Shown piece by piece: positions 9,688 through 18,632 of a stretch of DNA of 64,000 nucleotides. A program made the position numbers and the translations under genes. The notes beneath the pieces were generated by a model. That model did not search any database and was not told where the DNA came from. It saw only the letters and a list, made by a program, of their open reading frames with translations. The first letter of the stretch is position 1. Each line of letters opens with the position of its first letter. This stretch comes from Streptomyces odontomachi (lineage in GTDB: Bacteria; Actinomycetota; Actinomycetes; Streptomycetales; Streptomycetaceae): positions 62,001-126,000 of the forward strand of contig NZ_JAMJWG010000016.1 in the NCBI RefSeq assembly GCF_024435355.1. Reading direction: 5' to 3'.

Positions 9688-10126
9688 GTCCGGTTCCCTT
9701 CGTGGAGTACGGGGGGTGAGGCCCGGATGTCGACTGGTTGCTGAGCCACTGCGGATGTGGCGGTCACCCTTCGCGATCACCGTCACAGCCACCGGTCGCC
9801 GGACCGGCCAGTCACTCAGAGTGTGTCGATGGTGACAGAACCGAGCCATTCCCCGAGCATCGCACGCCTACCCATGACCCACGGTCCCTCGGACGGGTGA
9901 TTGTGCGAGGTTCTTCCGCCCTCGACTGGAACCGGCGTACGCATCCGCGTGCACACCGGAGCGTGACGATGCCCCGAACGGGTCGGGTCTGGCCGGGGGT
10001 GCCGGATGGACGCGGGGCGTGCGCGGTCGCTCTGCATGGGCATGCATGGGCACGTATGGGCATGGATGGGCATGGATGGGCAGGGATAGGCCCGTCTGGT
10101 CGATCCGTGCGGGTCCATCTTGTCGA
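9688..10126. other. Intergenic region upstream of tilS with 10-bp tandem repeats
   Basis: No gene recognised. Between 10035 and 10090 a 10-bp unit (consensus CATGNATGGG) is repeated about five and a half times; it is most regular at 10041-10080. A period of 10 bp matches the DNA helical turn, so sites would lie on one face. The region contains the tilS promoter and the 3' flank of the metalloprotease gene. Confidence 0.6.
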
Positions 10127-11269
10127 TCATGGTTCCGGCCGGCGGTGCACCCGCGCGATCCAGTCGGCCGGTTTTGCGATCTCGGCCTTGGTCGGAAGGG
10201 TGTTGGGAGATGTCCAGACGCGGTTGAAACCCGCCACGCCGACCTCGTCGACGACGGTGCGCACGAAGCGTTCGCCGTCGCGGTACTGGCGCAGCTTGGC
10301 GTCGAGGCCCAGGAGCTTGCGGAGCGCTTGGTCGAGCCGGGACGCGCCGCGGGCCCTGCGCTGCTGGAACTTCTCGCGGATCTCGGCGACGGACGGCACG
10401 ACGGCGGGCCCCACGCCGTCCATCACGTAGTCGGCGTGCCCTTCGAGCAGCGACATCACCGCGGTGAGCCGGGCGAGGATCTCCCGCTGCACCGGGGTCT
10501 GCACGATCTCCACGAGCGACCGGCCGCCGTCGCCCGCGTCCCCCTCCTCGCTCTCCGGACGGCCGCCGGCGAGCGACTGGGCGGCCTGCCGGATGCGTTC
10601 GAGAACGGTCATCGGGTCGACGTCGGTCTCCTGGAGGAACGACTGGATCTCGCCCTCCAGATGGTCACGCAGCCACGGAACAGCGGTGAACTGGGTCCGG
10701 TGCGTCTCCTCGTGCAGGCAGACCCACAGGCGGAAGTCGTGCGGGGCCACGTCCAACTCGCGCTCGACGTGGACGATGTTGGGGGCCACCAGCAGGAGGC
10801 GGCCGCCGCCGTTCGCCGCGCCGGGCAGATCGCGGCTGGCCGGCGCGAACGTCTCGTACTGGCCGAGCACCCGGGAGGACAGGAACGACAGCAGCATGCC
10901 CAGCTCGACGCCGGTCACCTTGCCGCCGACGGCGTTCAGGACGACGCCGCCAGGGCCTGAGCCGCGCCGCTGCTGCATCTTGTCCAGCAGGGGCGCGAGG
11001 ATCTCCTTGAAGCCCGCGACGTTGGCCCGCACCCAGCCGGGTCGGTCCACCACGAGTACGGGGGTGTCGTCGGCGGCGTCACCCGCCATCCGGGTGAAGC
11101 CGCGTACGTGCTCCTCCGACGCCTTGGCGTGCCGTCGCAACTCCGCGACGACCGCCCGGGCCTCGTCGCGGCTCACTTCCGGCCCCGGCCGCACGAGGCG
11201 GGTCGCGGTCGCCACCGCGAGATTCCAGTCGACCATCCCGGGAGATGCGGCACCACCGATGCTCGTCAT
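10127..11269 (-). CDS. Zinc-dependent metalloprotease of the DUF2342/zincin type
   Basis: 380 residues. The zinc motif HEETH is at 186-190 in the context LWVCLHEETHRTQF, and EGHADYVMDG near residue 275 probably supplies the downstream ligand, as in zincin-like peptidases. No signal peptide, so probably cytoplasmic. This family is widespread in actinobacteria and was once annotated as coenzyme F420 biosynthesis-associated; its substrate is unknown. It sits between tilS and dacB, as in other Streptomyces. Confidence 0.85.
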   Translation of the reverse strand: MTSIGGAASPGMVDWNLAVATATRLVRPGPEVSRDEARAVVAELRRHAKASEEHVRGFTRMAGDAADDTPVLVVDRPGWVRANVAGFKEILAPLLDKMQQRRGSGPGGVVLNAVGGKVTGVELGMLLSFLSSRVLGQYETFAPASRDLPGAANGGGRLLLVAPNIVHVERELDVAPHDFRLWVCLHEETHRTQFTAVPWLRDHLEGEIQSFLQETDVDPMTVLERIRQAAQSLAGGRPESEEGDAGDGGRSLVEIVQTPVQREILARLTAVMSLLEGHADYVMDGVGPAVVPSVAEIREKFQQRRARGASRLDQALRKLLGLDAKLRQYRDGERFVRTVVDEVGVAGFNRVWTSPNTLPTKAEIAKPADWIARVHRRPEP

Positions 11270-11984
11270 GCGTCAACGGTACGTGGTTCGCTCCGCTAAG
11301 GCTGCGGTACGACCGCGGGCGCACGGGGGCGGGGCCCCGTGGTCCCCCCTCGCGGGGTGCGGGCCTTGCCGGGCGGGGCGGTGTCCTGGGGAAGCGCCCT
11401 TCCAGGGCGGGTGGGTGCGCACGGCGGCACGGCCCTTCGGGCCGGACCGGCCGGGTGGGGTGGCCAGGTCGTGTCCGGACCGTTCCACCGGTGGCTGGTC
11501 GCTCGCGCAGTTCCCCGCGCCCCTTCACGGGGTGCACTTGTCCGCACGGTTCACGAGGACGCCCCTAAAAAAGGGGCGCGGGGAACTGCGCGCCCAGCCA
11601 CAACGAAACCATCACGCCGCCACCGGAAAGGGGCGCGGCGAACTGCGCAACCAACCACGACGGCGCCGTCACAGCCCCACCAACCCAAGGGGGCACCCCG
11701 GAAAGGGGCGCGGGGAACTGCGCGATCAACCACGACGGCGCCGTCACAGCCCCACCAACCCGGAGGGGCTCGGAAAGGGGCGCGGGGAACTGCGCAACCA
11801 ACCACGACGGTGCCGTCGCAGCGCCGCCGACCCGGAGGGGCTCGGAAAGGGGCGCGGGGAACTGCGCGATCAAGCGCGATGAAACCGCCGCATCGGCGCC
11901 GGCCCAAGGGGGCACCCTCGACCGCGCCGGGCGCGCCGGGCGTGCCGGAACCGCCCGCAAAGGGAGACGTTGGCCAGGGATTGG
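11270..11984. repeat. Intergenic array of the GGGGCGCGGGGAACTGCGC repeat
   Basis: Between the metalloprotease start and the dacB stop. One copy in inverted orientation at 11505-11523 is followed by five direct copies at 11573-11591, 11630-11648 (one mismatch, GGCGAAC), 11705-11723, 11777-11795 and 11849-11867. The last four are spaced 72-75 bp apart and the DNA between them is also similar (around ACCACGACGG and CCCGGAGGGGCTCGG). They therefore form a tandem array of ~72-bp units. The inverted and first direct copies could pair into a long hairpin. No protein-coding gene seen. Confidence 0.8.
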
Positions 11985-13592
11985 TTAGCTGCACCCGCAC
12001 TGGGTGAGGGCCGTGGCCAGGTGGTCCAGGCCCGCCTGGGTGGCGGGGGCGGAGGGGGAGTCGGATGTCATGAAGGCGAAGGCCAGGAGCCGGCCGTCGT
12101 GGTCGACGACGGTGCCGGCGAGGGTGTTCACGCCCGTCAGGGTGCCCGTCTTGGCCCGCACCAGACCGGTCGCCGGCCGGTCGGCGGCGGCACCGTAACG
12201 ATGCTCCAGCGTGCCGGTGAAACCGGCCACCGGCAGCCCCGTGAGGACCGGCCGGAGTTCCGGACGACCCGGGTCGCCGGCCTTCGCCAGGAGCGCGGTC
12301 AGCAGGTCCGCGGTGAGCCGGTCGGCGCGGTTGAGGCCGCTGCCGTCGGCGAACCGGGCTCCGGACATCGGCAGCCCCAGACCGGCCAGCCGGGCCCGGA
12401 TCGCCTGCGCGCCCCCGGCGAAGTCGGCCCGCCGGTGGGCGGCGAGCGCGGTCTGTCGCGCGAGCGCCTCGGCGATGTCGTTGTCGCTGTTCGTCAGCAT
12501 CCGTTCGACCAGCGACGACAGCGGCGGCGACGACACGGCGGCGAGCCGCTCGGCGTGCCGCGCCGCCTTCCCCGAACCGGGCTTGCCCTGCACGCCGACA
12601 CCGTGGTCCTTCAGGAATCCCGCGAACGCGGCGGCGGCGTCGCCCGACGGGTCGGTGGAGCGCGGCGCCGGGCCGCTGGTGGAGTGGTCGAGGCGGCCCT
12701 CGTCCGCCGTGAGCGCGGTGATCGGGGCGAGGTTCTCGTTCGGCCCGATGGGGTGCAGGCGGGGGCCGGCGTAGAGCGAGTCGTCGTAGGCCAGCGTGAC
12801 GTGGCCGATGTGCCGGTCCGCCAGGGCGTGCGCGGTCGCCGTGGCGAGCTTCTCCAGGCTGGCCTGGGGGCCCGCTGCGGAGCGCGCCGTGAGGGTGGGG
12901 TCGCCGCCGCCGACGAGGACGACCCGGGGTGTGCCGTGCCCGTCGCCGTCCTCGAGTACGGCGCGCGTCTCGATACGGTGCTCGTCGCCCAGCGCGGAGA
13001 GCGCCGCCACCGCCGTGGCCAGCTTCGTCGTCGACGCGGGCGTCAGCGCCTTGCCCGCGTCACGGCCGTAGACCTGCCGTCCGGTGGCCACGTCGACGAC
13101 GGCGGCGGTGCGGCTGCGGCCCAGGGAGGCGTCCGCGAGCAGCGGGTCGAGCAGCGCCCCGAGTCCGTGCGCGGTCGGCACCGCACCGGCGGCGCCCCCG
13201 GAGCTGGAGCCCTGCGGGGACCCCGAACGCGCCGGGCCGCCGGCTGCGGGCGCCCCGAGCGCCGCGAGCACCTCAGGGGCGCTGGGGGCGGGTCCGGGCT
13301 TGTCGTCGCCGCCCCGTGCGCCGTGATCTGCGCCACCTCCAGGCCGCTGACCCGCCGCCCAGTCACGCTCGGCCGTACGCTGGCCAGTGGAGTCCCACGG
13401 CCCGGCGGCGGAGACCGCGCCGGCCGCGATCACCAACCCGAGCACGGCGGCACCCGTCGTGACCTGCCATGTCTTCAGAGCCATGGGATGCACCCGCTCC
13501 GGGAGCCGCACCAAGGTCCGCGCCGCTGGCAGCTTGGCGCGCAGCCTGGCCCACGGCCCGTGCTCCGGTTCTGGCTCTGGCAGCTCCGGCAC
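11985..13592 (-). CDS. dacB: D-alanyl-D-alanine carboxypeptidase/endopeptidase (PBP4 type, family S13)
   Basis: Trims peptidoglycan stem peptides outside the membrane. 535 residues from a GTG at 13592 with AAAGGGG upstream. An in-frame ATG at 13484 (MALKTW) just before the membrane segment is an alternative. One hydrophobic helix, about 44-64, anchors or exports the protein. Active-site motifs are in order: S-x-x-K at Ser187-Lys190 (PASTTK), S-x-N as SDN in NSDNDIAEAL and KTG in VRAKTGTL. A Gly/Ser/Pro-rich linker (about 70-135) separates helix and catalytic domain. Divergent from ppa. Confidence 0.93.
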   Translation of the reverse strand: MPELPEPEPEHGPWARLRAKLPAARTLVRLPERVHPMALKTWQVTTGAAVLGLVIAAGAVSAAGPWDSTGQRTAERDWAAGQRPGGGADHGARGGDDKPGPAPSAPEVLAALGAPAAGGPARSGSPQGSSSGGAAGAVPTAHGLGALLDPLLADASLGRSRTAAVVDVATGRQVYGRDAGKALTPASTTKLATAVAALSALGDEHRIETRAVLEDGDGHGTPRVVLVGGGDPTLTARSAAGPQASLEKLATATAHALADRHIGHVTLAYDDSLYAGPRLHPIGPNENLAPITALTADEGRLDHSTSGPAPRSTDPSGDAAAAFAGFLKDHGVGVQGKPGSGKAARHAERLAAVSSPPLSSLVERMLTNSDNDIAEALARQTALAAHRRADFAGGAQAIRARLAGLGLPMSGARFADGSGLNRADRLTADLLTALLAKAGDPGRPELRPVLTGLPVAGFTGTLEHRYGAAADRPATGLVRAKTGTLTGVNTLAGTVVDHDGRLLAFAFMTSDSPSAPATQAGLDHLATALTQCGCS

Positions 13593-13677
13593 AACAACCA
13601 GCCCCTTTCGCGATCACACACCTGCGTGAGGGACACTTAACCATCAGAAGTATGTGCTGATCATGGAGGAGCCACCG

Positions 13678-14169
13678 GTGGAGTTCGACGTCACGATCGA
13701 GATCCCGAAGGGTTCGCGTAACAAGTACGAGGTGGACCACGAGACCGGTCGTATTCGCCTGGACCGTCGACTCTTCACGTCGACCAGTTACCCGGCGGAC
13801 TACGGTTTCGTCGAGAACACCCTCGGTGAGGACGGCGATCCGCTGGACGCGCTGGTCCTGCTGGAGGAGCCGACGTTCCCCGGCTGCCTCATCAAGTGCC
13901 GCGCGATCGGGATGTTCCGGATGACGGACGAGGCCGGGGGCGACGACAAGCTGTTGTGCGTGCCGGCGTCCGACCCACGGGTCGAGCATCTGCGGGACAT
14001 CCACCATGTGTCCGAGTTCGACCGCCTGGAGATCCAGCACTTCTTCGAGGTCTACAAGGATCTTGAGCCCGGCAAGTCGGTCGAGGGTGCCAACTGGGTG
14101 GGCCGAAGCGAGGCGGAGACCGAGATCGAGCGGTCTTACAAGCGCTTCAAGGAGGAGGGCGGTCACTGA
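13678..14169 (+). CDS. ppa: Inorganic pyrophosphatase (family I)
   Basis: Hydrolyses pyrophosphate to phosphate and so pulls biosynthetic reactions forward. 163 residues from GTG at 13678, preceded by GGAGGAG; the upstream in-frame ATG is not used in homologues. Family signature [11 protein letters not shown], with the Asp residues that bind Mg2+, is at about 59-69. [15 protein letters not shown] and [10 protein letters not shown] are also conserved. Cytoplasmic, soluble. Followed by a strong hairpin. Confidence 0.96.
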   Translation: MEFDVTIEIPKGSRNKYEVDHETGRIRLDRRLFTSTSYPADYGFVENTLGEDGDPLDALVLLEEPTFPGCLIKCRAIGMFRMTDEAGGDDKLLCVPASDPRVEHLRDIHHVSEFDRLEIQHFFEVYKDLEPGKSVEGANWVGRSEAETEIERSYKRFKEEGGH

Positions 14170-14193
14170 TCCGCCCCGGTTCGTAGGAACGGG

Positions 14194-14224
14194 CCGCGCG
14201 ATCCTCCACCGGAGGGACGCGCGG
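14194..14224 (+). terminator. Terminator after ppa
   Basis: Arms CCGCGCGATCCTCC (14194-14207) and GGAGGGACGCGCGG (14211-14224) pair over 14 bp with one mismatch and one G-U, with a 3-nt loop, followed by CTTCTT. It lies 25 bp after the ppa stop. Confidence 0.75.
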
Positions 14225-14657
14225 CTTCTTCGTGTGCGCCGGGCGCTGACCGCGTCGGGTGCGCACGGGCTGGGACGGCTACCCCCTGGGCCGCCCGTGA
14301 GCGGGCGTACGGTCCTCGGGTCCGCACCCGGCCGACGCAGCACGTGAGCAGCCTGTGAGCAGCACCTGAGCAGCGCATCAGCAGAACGCGACAGCTTCAT
14401 GCAGGTCGATGCAGGTCTACACGGGCGGCCTAGCGGACAAGCGGATCCATGCACGGTCGTGCACGCCCACACAGTCCCGGGCGCGCCTGTACAGGCCCGG
14501 CGTACGCCTGTGCCTGTATACGACATCCTGTACGACTATTGCTGTCCATATACACAAATCCCCCCATTACCGCAACCATCAGTTGAGTACCCCAAACGGC
14601 GCGCAACCACCCAGACCACCGCGGCGCCGATCGAGGCGCACAGAAGGAGCTAGTTCG
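14225..14657. other. Leader region of the ThrE-like exporter gene
   Basis: About 430 bp without a recognisable gene. It includes repeated ATGCAGGTC (near 14400-14420) and an unusually AT-rich stretch at about 14515-14580 (TGTATACGACATCCTGTACG and CCATATACACAAATCC), the best place for a promoter. AAGGAG at 14643-14648 is the ribosome-binding site of the next gene. Confidence 0.5.
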
Positions 14658-16364
14658 GTGACCGATTCGGGCTACGCGGGCTCCGCAGGTCCCGCCGTGC
14701 CCCCGAGCCACGACAGGCCCCCGGGCGCGGAGGACCACAAGCCGACGTCGGACGAGGCACGAAGCGCGTTCGCCCAGCCCAAGGGCGTGCACGCGGCTGC
14801 GCAGGTGTCCGAGGACGAGTCGCAGACCACGTCGGAGTTCGCGATCCCGGAAGGCCTCATTCCACCGCAGGCCCATGCGGAGCGCGAGAGCTCGGCGTTC
14901 AGCAGACCCCCCACGTACAACCCGCGCACGGCTCACCCCGCCTTCACTCCGCCGGTCGGCATCCCCCAGGTCCGGCTCACCAAGGAGCTCCCCTGGCAGG
15001 ACCGGATGCGCACGATGCTGCGCATGCCGGTCGCCGAGCGGCCCGCGCTGGACCCCAAGCCCCGGCACGAGGCGGACGAGGCCACCCCGGCGGTGCCGCG
15101 TGTGCTCGACCTGACGCTGCGTATCGGGGAGCTGCTGCTGGCGGGGGGCGAGGGCGCCGAGGACGTGGAGGCGGCGATGTTCGCCGTCTGCCGCTCCTAC
15201 GGTCTCGACCGCTGCGAGCCGACGGTCACCTTCACGCTGCTGTCCATCTCGCACCAGCCGTCCCTGGTGGACGACCCGGTCACGTCCTCCCGGACGGTGC
15301 GCCGCCGCGGCACCGACTACACCCGGCTCGCGGCGGTCTTCCAGCTGGTCGACGACCTCAGCGAGGAGGACAGCCAGATCTCCCTGGAGGAGGCCTACCG
15401 GCGCCTCGCGGAGATCCGCCGTAACCGCCACCCGTTCCCCGGCTGGGCGCTGACCGCGGCCAACGGCCTGCTGGCCGGTGCCGCCTCGATCATGGTGGGC
15501 GGTGGGCTGCTGGTCTTCGTGCTGGCGGCCATCGGCGCGATGCTGGGCGACCGACTGGCCTGGCTCTGCGCGGGACGCGGGTTGCCGGAGTTCTACCAGT
15601 TCACGGTGGCCGCCATGCCGCCGGCCGCGCTCGGTGTCGCGGTGACACTGCTCCAGGTGCCCCTGGACACCTCGGCGGTGATCACCGGTGGGCTCTTCGC
15701 GCTGCTACCGGGGCGGGCCCTGGTGGCCGGCGTGCAGGACGGCCTCACCGGCTACTACATCACCGCCGCCGCGCGCCTGCTGGAGGTGCTGTACTTCTTC
15801 GTCGGCATCGTCGTCGGCGTGCTGTTCATCCTGTACTTCGGCGTACGCGTCGGCGCTCAGCTCAACCCGGACCAGGCGCTGGGCGTCGTGGACCGCCCCG
15901 GCTGGCAGATCGTCGCCTCGATGCTGGTCTCCCTCGCCTTCGCGGTACTGCTCCAGCAGGAACGCTCGACGGTGCTGATGGTGACGTTGAACGGTGGCGT
16001 GGCCGGCCTGGTCTACGGCGCGATGCACTACACCGGCCATCTGTCGACGGTGGCCTCGACGGCGGTGGCGGCGGGCCTGGTCGGCCTGTTCGGCCAGCTC
16101 TTCTCGCGTTACCGGTTCGCTTCGGCACTGCCCTATGTGACGGCCGCGATCGGGCCGCTGCTCCCGGGTTCGGCGACGTACTTCGGGCTGCTCGGATTCG
16201 CGCAGAACAACGCGATGGCGGGGCTCGTCTCGCTCACCAAGGCCGCGGCGCTCGCCATGGCCATCGCGATCGGGGTGAACCTCGGTGCCGAGGTGTCCCG
16301 GCTGCTGATCCGGGTGCCTGCCGCGGCGAACCGGCGTGCGGCCAAGCGCACGCGCGGGTTCTGA
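14658..16364 (+). CDS. Threonine/serine exporter family membrane protein (ThrE type)
   Basis: 568 residues from GTG at 14658 (AAGGAG nine bases upstream). The first ~145 residues are polar and probably disordered. A ThrE-like domain follows, containing LRIGELLLAGGEGAEDVEAAM (about 154-174), a segment associated with the N-terminal cytoplasmic, hydrolase-like part of this family. About ten transmembrane helices then extend to the C-terminus, arranged as two sets of five. Expected to export L-threonine/L-serine or a related small molecule across the cytoplasmic membrane. The substrate is not proved by sequence. A repeat-pair hairpin lies downstream. Confidence 0.87.
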   Translation: MTDSGYAGSAGPAVPPSHDRPPGAEDHKPTSDEARSAFAQPKGVHAAAQVSEDESQTTSEFAIPEGLIPPQAHAERESSAFSRPPTYNPRTAHPAFTPPVGIPQVRLTKELPWQDRMRTMLRMPVAERPALDPKPRHEADEATPAVPRVLDLTLRIGELLLAGGEGAEDVEAAMFAVCRSYGLDRCEPTVTFTLLSISHQPSLVDDPVTSSRTVRRRGTDYTRLAAVFQLVDDLSEEDSQISLEEAYRRLAEIRRNRHPFPGWALTAANGLLAGAASIMVGGGLLVFVLAAIGAMLGDRLAWLCAGRGLPEFYQFTVAAMPPAALGVAVTLLQVPLDTSAVITGGLFALLPGRALVAGVQDGLTGYYITAAARLLEVLYFFVGIVVGVLFILYFGVRVGAQLNPDQALGVVDRPGWQIVASMLVSLAFAVLLQQERSTVLMVTLNGGVAGLVYGAMHYTGHLSTVASTAVAAGLVGLFGQLFSRYRFASALPYVTAAIGPLLPGSATYFGLLGFAQNNAMAGLVSLTKAAALAMAIAIGVNLGAEVSRLLIRVPAAANRRAAKRTRGF

Positions 16365-16415
16365 TCGGGGGTTCTGGTCGGGGGGAGTCCCCGACGGCCC
16401 GGGGTGCACCCGAAA

Positions 16416-16555
16416 GGGGCGCGGGGAACTGCCCGCCCAGCCACGATGCGGCCTTGCGGTCGCCACCGGCCCGGAGGGGCAGTTCTGTCGTATCCGGGCC
16501 ACCGGCCGGTGGGGGCTCGGCCGGTGGGGGCTGGTCGCGCAGTTCCCCGCGCCCC
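16416..16555. repeat. Inverted pair of the GGGGCGCGGGGAACTGCGC repeat
   Basis: Forward copy at 16416-16434 (ending GCCC instead of GCGC) and reverse copy at 16537-16555. Both lie between the convergent thrE-like and dedA-like genes; the reverse copy is followed by a T-run (CCTTTTT) that could help terminate. Probable bidirectional terminator. Confidence 0.7.
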
Positions 16556-16595
16556 TTTTTCCCGCGCCGCCCTTGTGGGGCACGTTACAAACAGG

Positions 16596-17321
16596 TCACC
16601 GCTTGGCGTGCCGGCCGCGGCCTACGGACGTCGCTCCTCGGCGCGGCGCCCCCGGGCCACCGGGGTTGCCGGAGCCTCCGTGCCCACCGGGCCCACCGCC
16701 CCGTTTCGCCTTCCCCCGGGCCCGTAGGAACTCGATGGCTATCGGCACCACCGAGATCAGCACGACGAGGACGAGCATCGCCTCGATGTTGTCCCGTACG
16801 AAGGCGTGCTTGCCGAGCCAGGCGCCGAGCAGGGTCACGCCCGAGCCCCAGAGGGCGCCCCCGAGGACGTTGAACATCAGGAACGGCCGGTAGCTCATAC
16901 CGCTGACGCCCGCGATGATCGGTGTGAAGGTCCGCACGACGGGCACGAAGCGGGCCAGGACCAGGGATTTCGGACCGTGCCGCGCGAAGAACTCGTGCGC
17001 CTTGGTCACGTTCTCCTGCTTGAAGATCCGGGAGTCCGGGCGCCGGAAGAGCGTCGGGCCGACCTTCCTGCCGAAGAGGTAGCCCGCCTGATCGCCGAGG
17101 ACCGCCGCGAGCACGACGAGCGCGCAGGCCTGCCACAGCGGGACGTCCAGCTGGTCGGTGGTGATCAGCAGACCGGTGGTGAACAGCAGCGAGTCGCCGG
17201 GCAGGAAGAAGCCGATGAGCAGTCCGGACTCGGCGAAGACGACGAGTAGCAGACCGAGCAGCCCGAAATGGTTCAGCAGATAGTCGGGGTCCATCCAGCT
17301 CGGCCCGAGGGCAAGCGTCAT
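16596..17321 (-). CDS. DedA family membrane protein
   Basis: 241 residues from ATG at 17321 (an adjacent GTG at 17324 is equally possible). Core DedA features are present: an N-terminal re-entrant region FAESGLLIGFFLPGDSLLFTTG (family E-x-G-x-x-x-P-x-P/PGD pattern), GDQAGYLFGRKVG, then the conserved RFVPVVRTFTPIIAGVSGM with essential arginines. Two to three C-terminal helices follow, then a Gly/Arg-rich basic tail. DedA proteins support membrane homeostasis; some move polyprenyl-phosphate or lipid carriers. The exact substrate here is unknown. Confidence 0.9.
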   Translation of the reverse strand: MTLALGPSWMDPDYLLNHFGLLGLLLVVFAESGLLIGFFLPGDSLLFTTGLLITTDQLDVPLWQACALVVLAAVLGDQAGYLFGRKVGPTLFRRPDSRIFKQENVTKAHEFFARHGPKSLVLARFVPVVRTFTPIIAGVSGMSYRPFLMFNVLGGALWGSGVTLLGAWLGKHAFVRDNIEAMLVLVVLISVVPIAIEFLRARGKAKRGGGPGGHGGSGNPGGPGAPRRGATSVGRGRHAKR

Positions 17322-17776
17322 CACGTTTCCGGGCTCCTGAGGGGTGGGCGGCGCGGTGTGCCTCCGGCTACACCGACAAAACTACCAACGCGCGGCTCTG
17401 GTCCCGGGTTCCCCGGGGGCCCTCCTCGGGGGCGAGGGCGCCCCTGGCGGCGGTGCGCTTCCAGCTGACGCTGGGTACCCCCCTATATCCGTCGCCCCCC
17501 CTTCTTTCAGGGGCGCGGGGAACTGCGCGCCCAGCCACGATGCGACCTTGCGGTCGCCACCGGCCCGAAGGGGTTGTTCCTGTCGTGCCCGGACCACCGA
17601 CCCGAAGGGGCTGTTCCTGTCGTGCCCGGACCACCGGCCGGTGGTGGGCTGGTCGCGCAGTTCCCCGCGCCCCTTACAGGGCACCGTGGCGGGCCTTGGC
17701 CGCCAGAGGACGCCCCCCGGGCCCCCGGAGGGACGTCGTGGCGGCGCCGGCCGCCGGAGAACCCCTGCGGTGCGGA
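17322..17776. repeat. Repeat-bearing intergenic region between dedA and the tipA-like gene
   Basis: Contains an inverted pair of the 19-nt palindromic repeat: forward 17510-17528, reverse 17655-17673. Between them a ~38-bp block (CCGAAGGGGYTGTTCCTGTC plus GTGCCCGGACCACC) is repeated in tandem at about 17565-17640. No gene seen. The pair sits just downstream of the tipA-like gene and may end its transcription. Confidence 0.7.
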
Positions 17777-18571
17777 TCAGGAGTGGCGGGCCGCGTTCGC
17801 GAGGATCGCGGCGCGCTGGTACGCCGCGAGCCCCGGCTTCAGCTTGTCGATGTTGCGGATGAAGCGCTCGTCCGCGATGTACATCTCAGCGAGGCCCCGG
17901 TGGATCTCGTAGGTGCAGTCGTAGTGGTTGCGGCAGATGAGCTGCCGGTGCTCCTCGGCCACGTCCATGGCCGCCTCGGAGTCGGGGTCCTCGCCGGCCT
18001 CCAGGAGGGCGACGAAGCGCCGGGCGATCTCGTCGCCCTCCTCCTGGATCCGTATCCAGTCCTGCTTGGTGTACGAGGCGGATCGGCGCAGGGACTCGCG
18101 GTACGCCTCGGTGTCGCCCCAGCGCTGCTGGGCCTCCTCGGCGTACTCGTCGGGGTCGAAGTCGCCGAAGACCTCGAACTTCTCTTCCGGTGTGAGATTG
18201 ATGCCCATCTTCCGTGCCTCCATCGCTGCCCTGACGGCGGCGGCCATCTGCTCCAGCTTCTCGATCCGGGTGGCCAGCAACCGGTGCTGGCGGCGCAGGT
18301 GCTCGTACGGATCGGCATCCGGGTCGTCGAGCAGCACCGCGACCTCGTCGAGCGGGAAGCCGAGCTCCCGGTAGAACAGGATCTGCTGCAATCGGTCCAG
18401 ATCCGCGTCGCCGTACCGCCGGTGCCCGGCGCGGCTGCGGGCGCTGGGTGCCAGGAGCCCGATCTCGTCGTAGTGGTGCAGTGTCCGCACGGTGACCCCG
18501 GTGAATCCGGCGACCTCTCCCACGGAGTACAGGCGCCCCGGGGATTCCGCCGATGCGGGCGATGCGCACAT
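17777..18571 (-). CDS. MerR-family regulator of the TipA type (TipAS effector domain)
   Basis: 264 residues from ATG at 18571. The N-terminal MerR helix-turn-helix (YSVGEVAGFTGVTVRTLHHYDE, about 15-36), a dimerising coiled coil (about 95-118) and a C-terminal all-alpha TipAS domain match TipAL, the thiopeptide-sensing activator of S. lividans. The promoter at 18602-18632 closely resembles the tipA promoter and would place the transcript start downstream of the GTG at 18601. That selects 18571, which has AAAGGCGAAGG before it. From memory, TipAS binds thiostrepton covalently through two Cys seven residues apart. Here the first is kept (HYDC) but the second is Gly (HRG), so covalent capture may be altered. 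Divergent from glutamate decarboxylase. Confidence 0.88.
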   Translation of the reverse strand: MCASPASAESPGRLYSVGEVAGFTGVTVRTLHHYDEIGLLAPSARSRAGHRRYGDADLDRLQQILFYRELGFPLDEVAVLLDDPDADPYEHLRRQHRLLATRIEKLEQMAAAVRAAMEARKMGINLTPEEKFEVFGDFDPDEYAEEAQQRWGDTEAYRESLRRSASYTKQDWIRIQEEGDEIARRFVALLEAGEDPDSEAAMDVAEEHRQLICRNHYDCTYEIHRGLAEMYIADERFIRNIDKLKPGLAAYQRAAILANAARHS

Positions 18572-18601
18572 GGCCTTCGCCTTTCGTTCGGTACGCGTCA
18601 C

Positions 18602-18632
18602 AGACTGCTACCTCACGCAGGGTGAGGTGCAA
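18602..18632 (-). promoter_or_regulatory. tipA-type promoter with MerR operator
   Basis: On the minus strand TTGCAC (-35, 18632-18627) and CAGTCT (-10-like, 18607-18602) are separated by 19 bp, the long spacer typical of MerR-activated promoters. Inside the spacer region is a perfect inverted repeat, ACCTCAC-N5-GTGAGGT (18610-18628). The arrangement closely matches the thiostrepton-inducible tipA promoter as I remember it. This predicts autoregulation. Confidence 0.75.

Noticed and set aside
11570-11870. Regularly spaced repeats considered as a CRISPR array
   Set aside because: The units are GC palindromes of 19 nt, the intervening DNA is itself repeated rather than unique, and there are no cas genes.
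18572-18601. GTG at 18601 as start of the TipA-like gene
   Set aside because: It overlaps the -10 region of the tipA-type promoter and would not be in the transcript; ATG 18571 has a ribosome-binding site.
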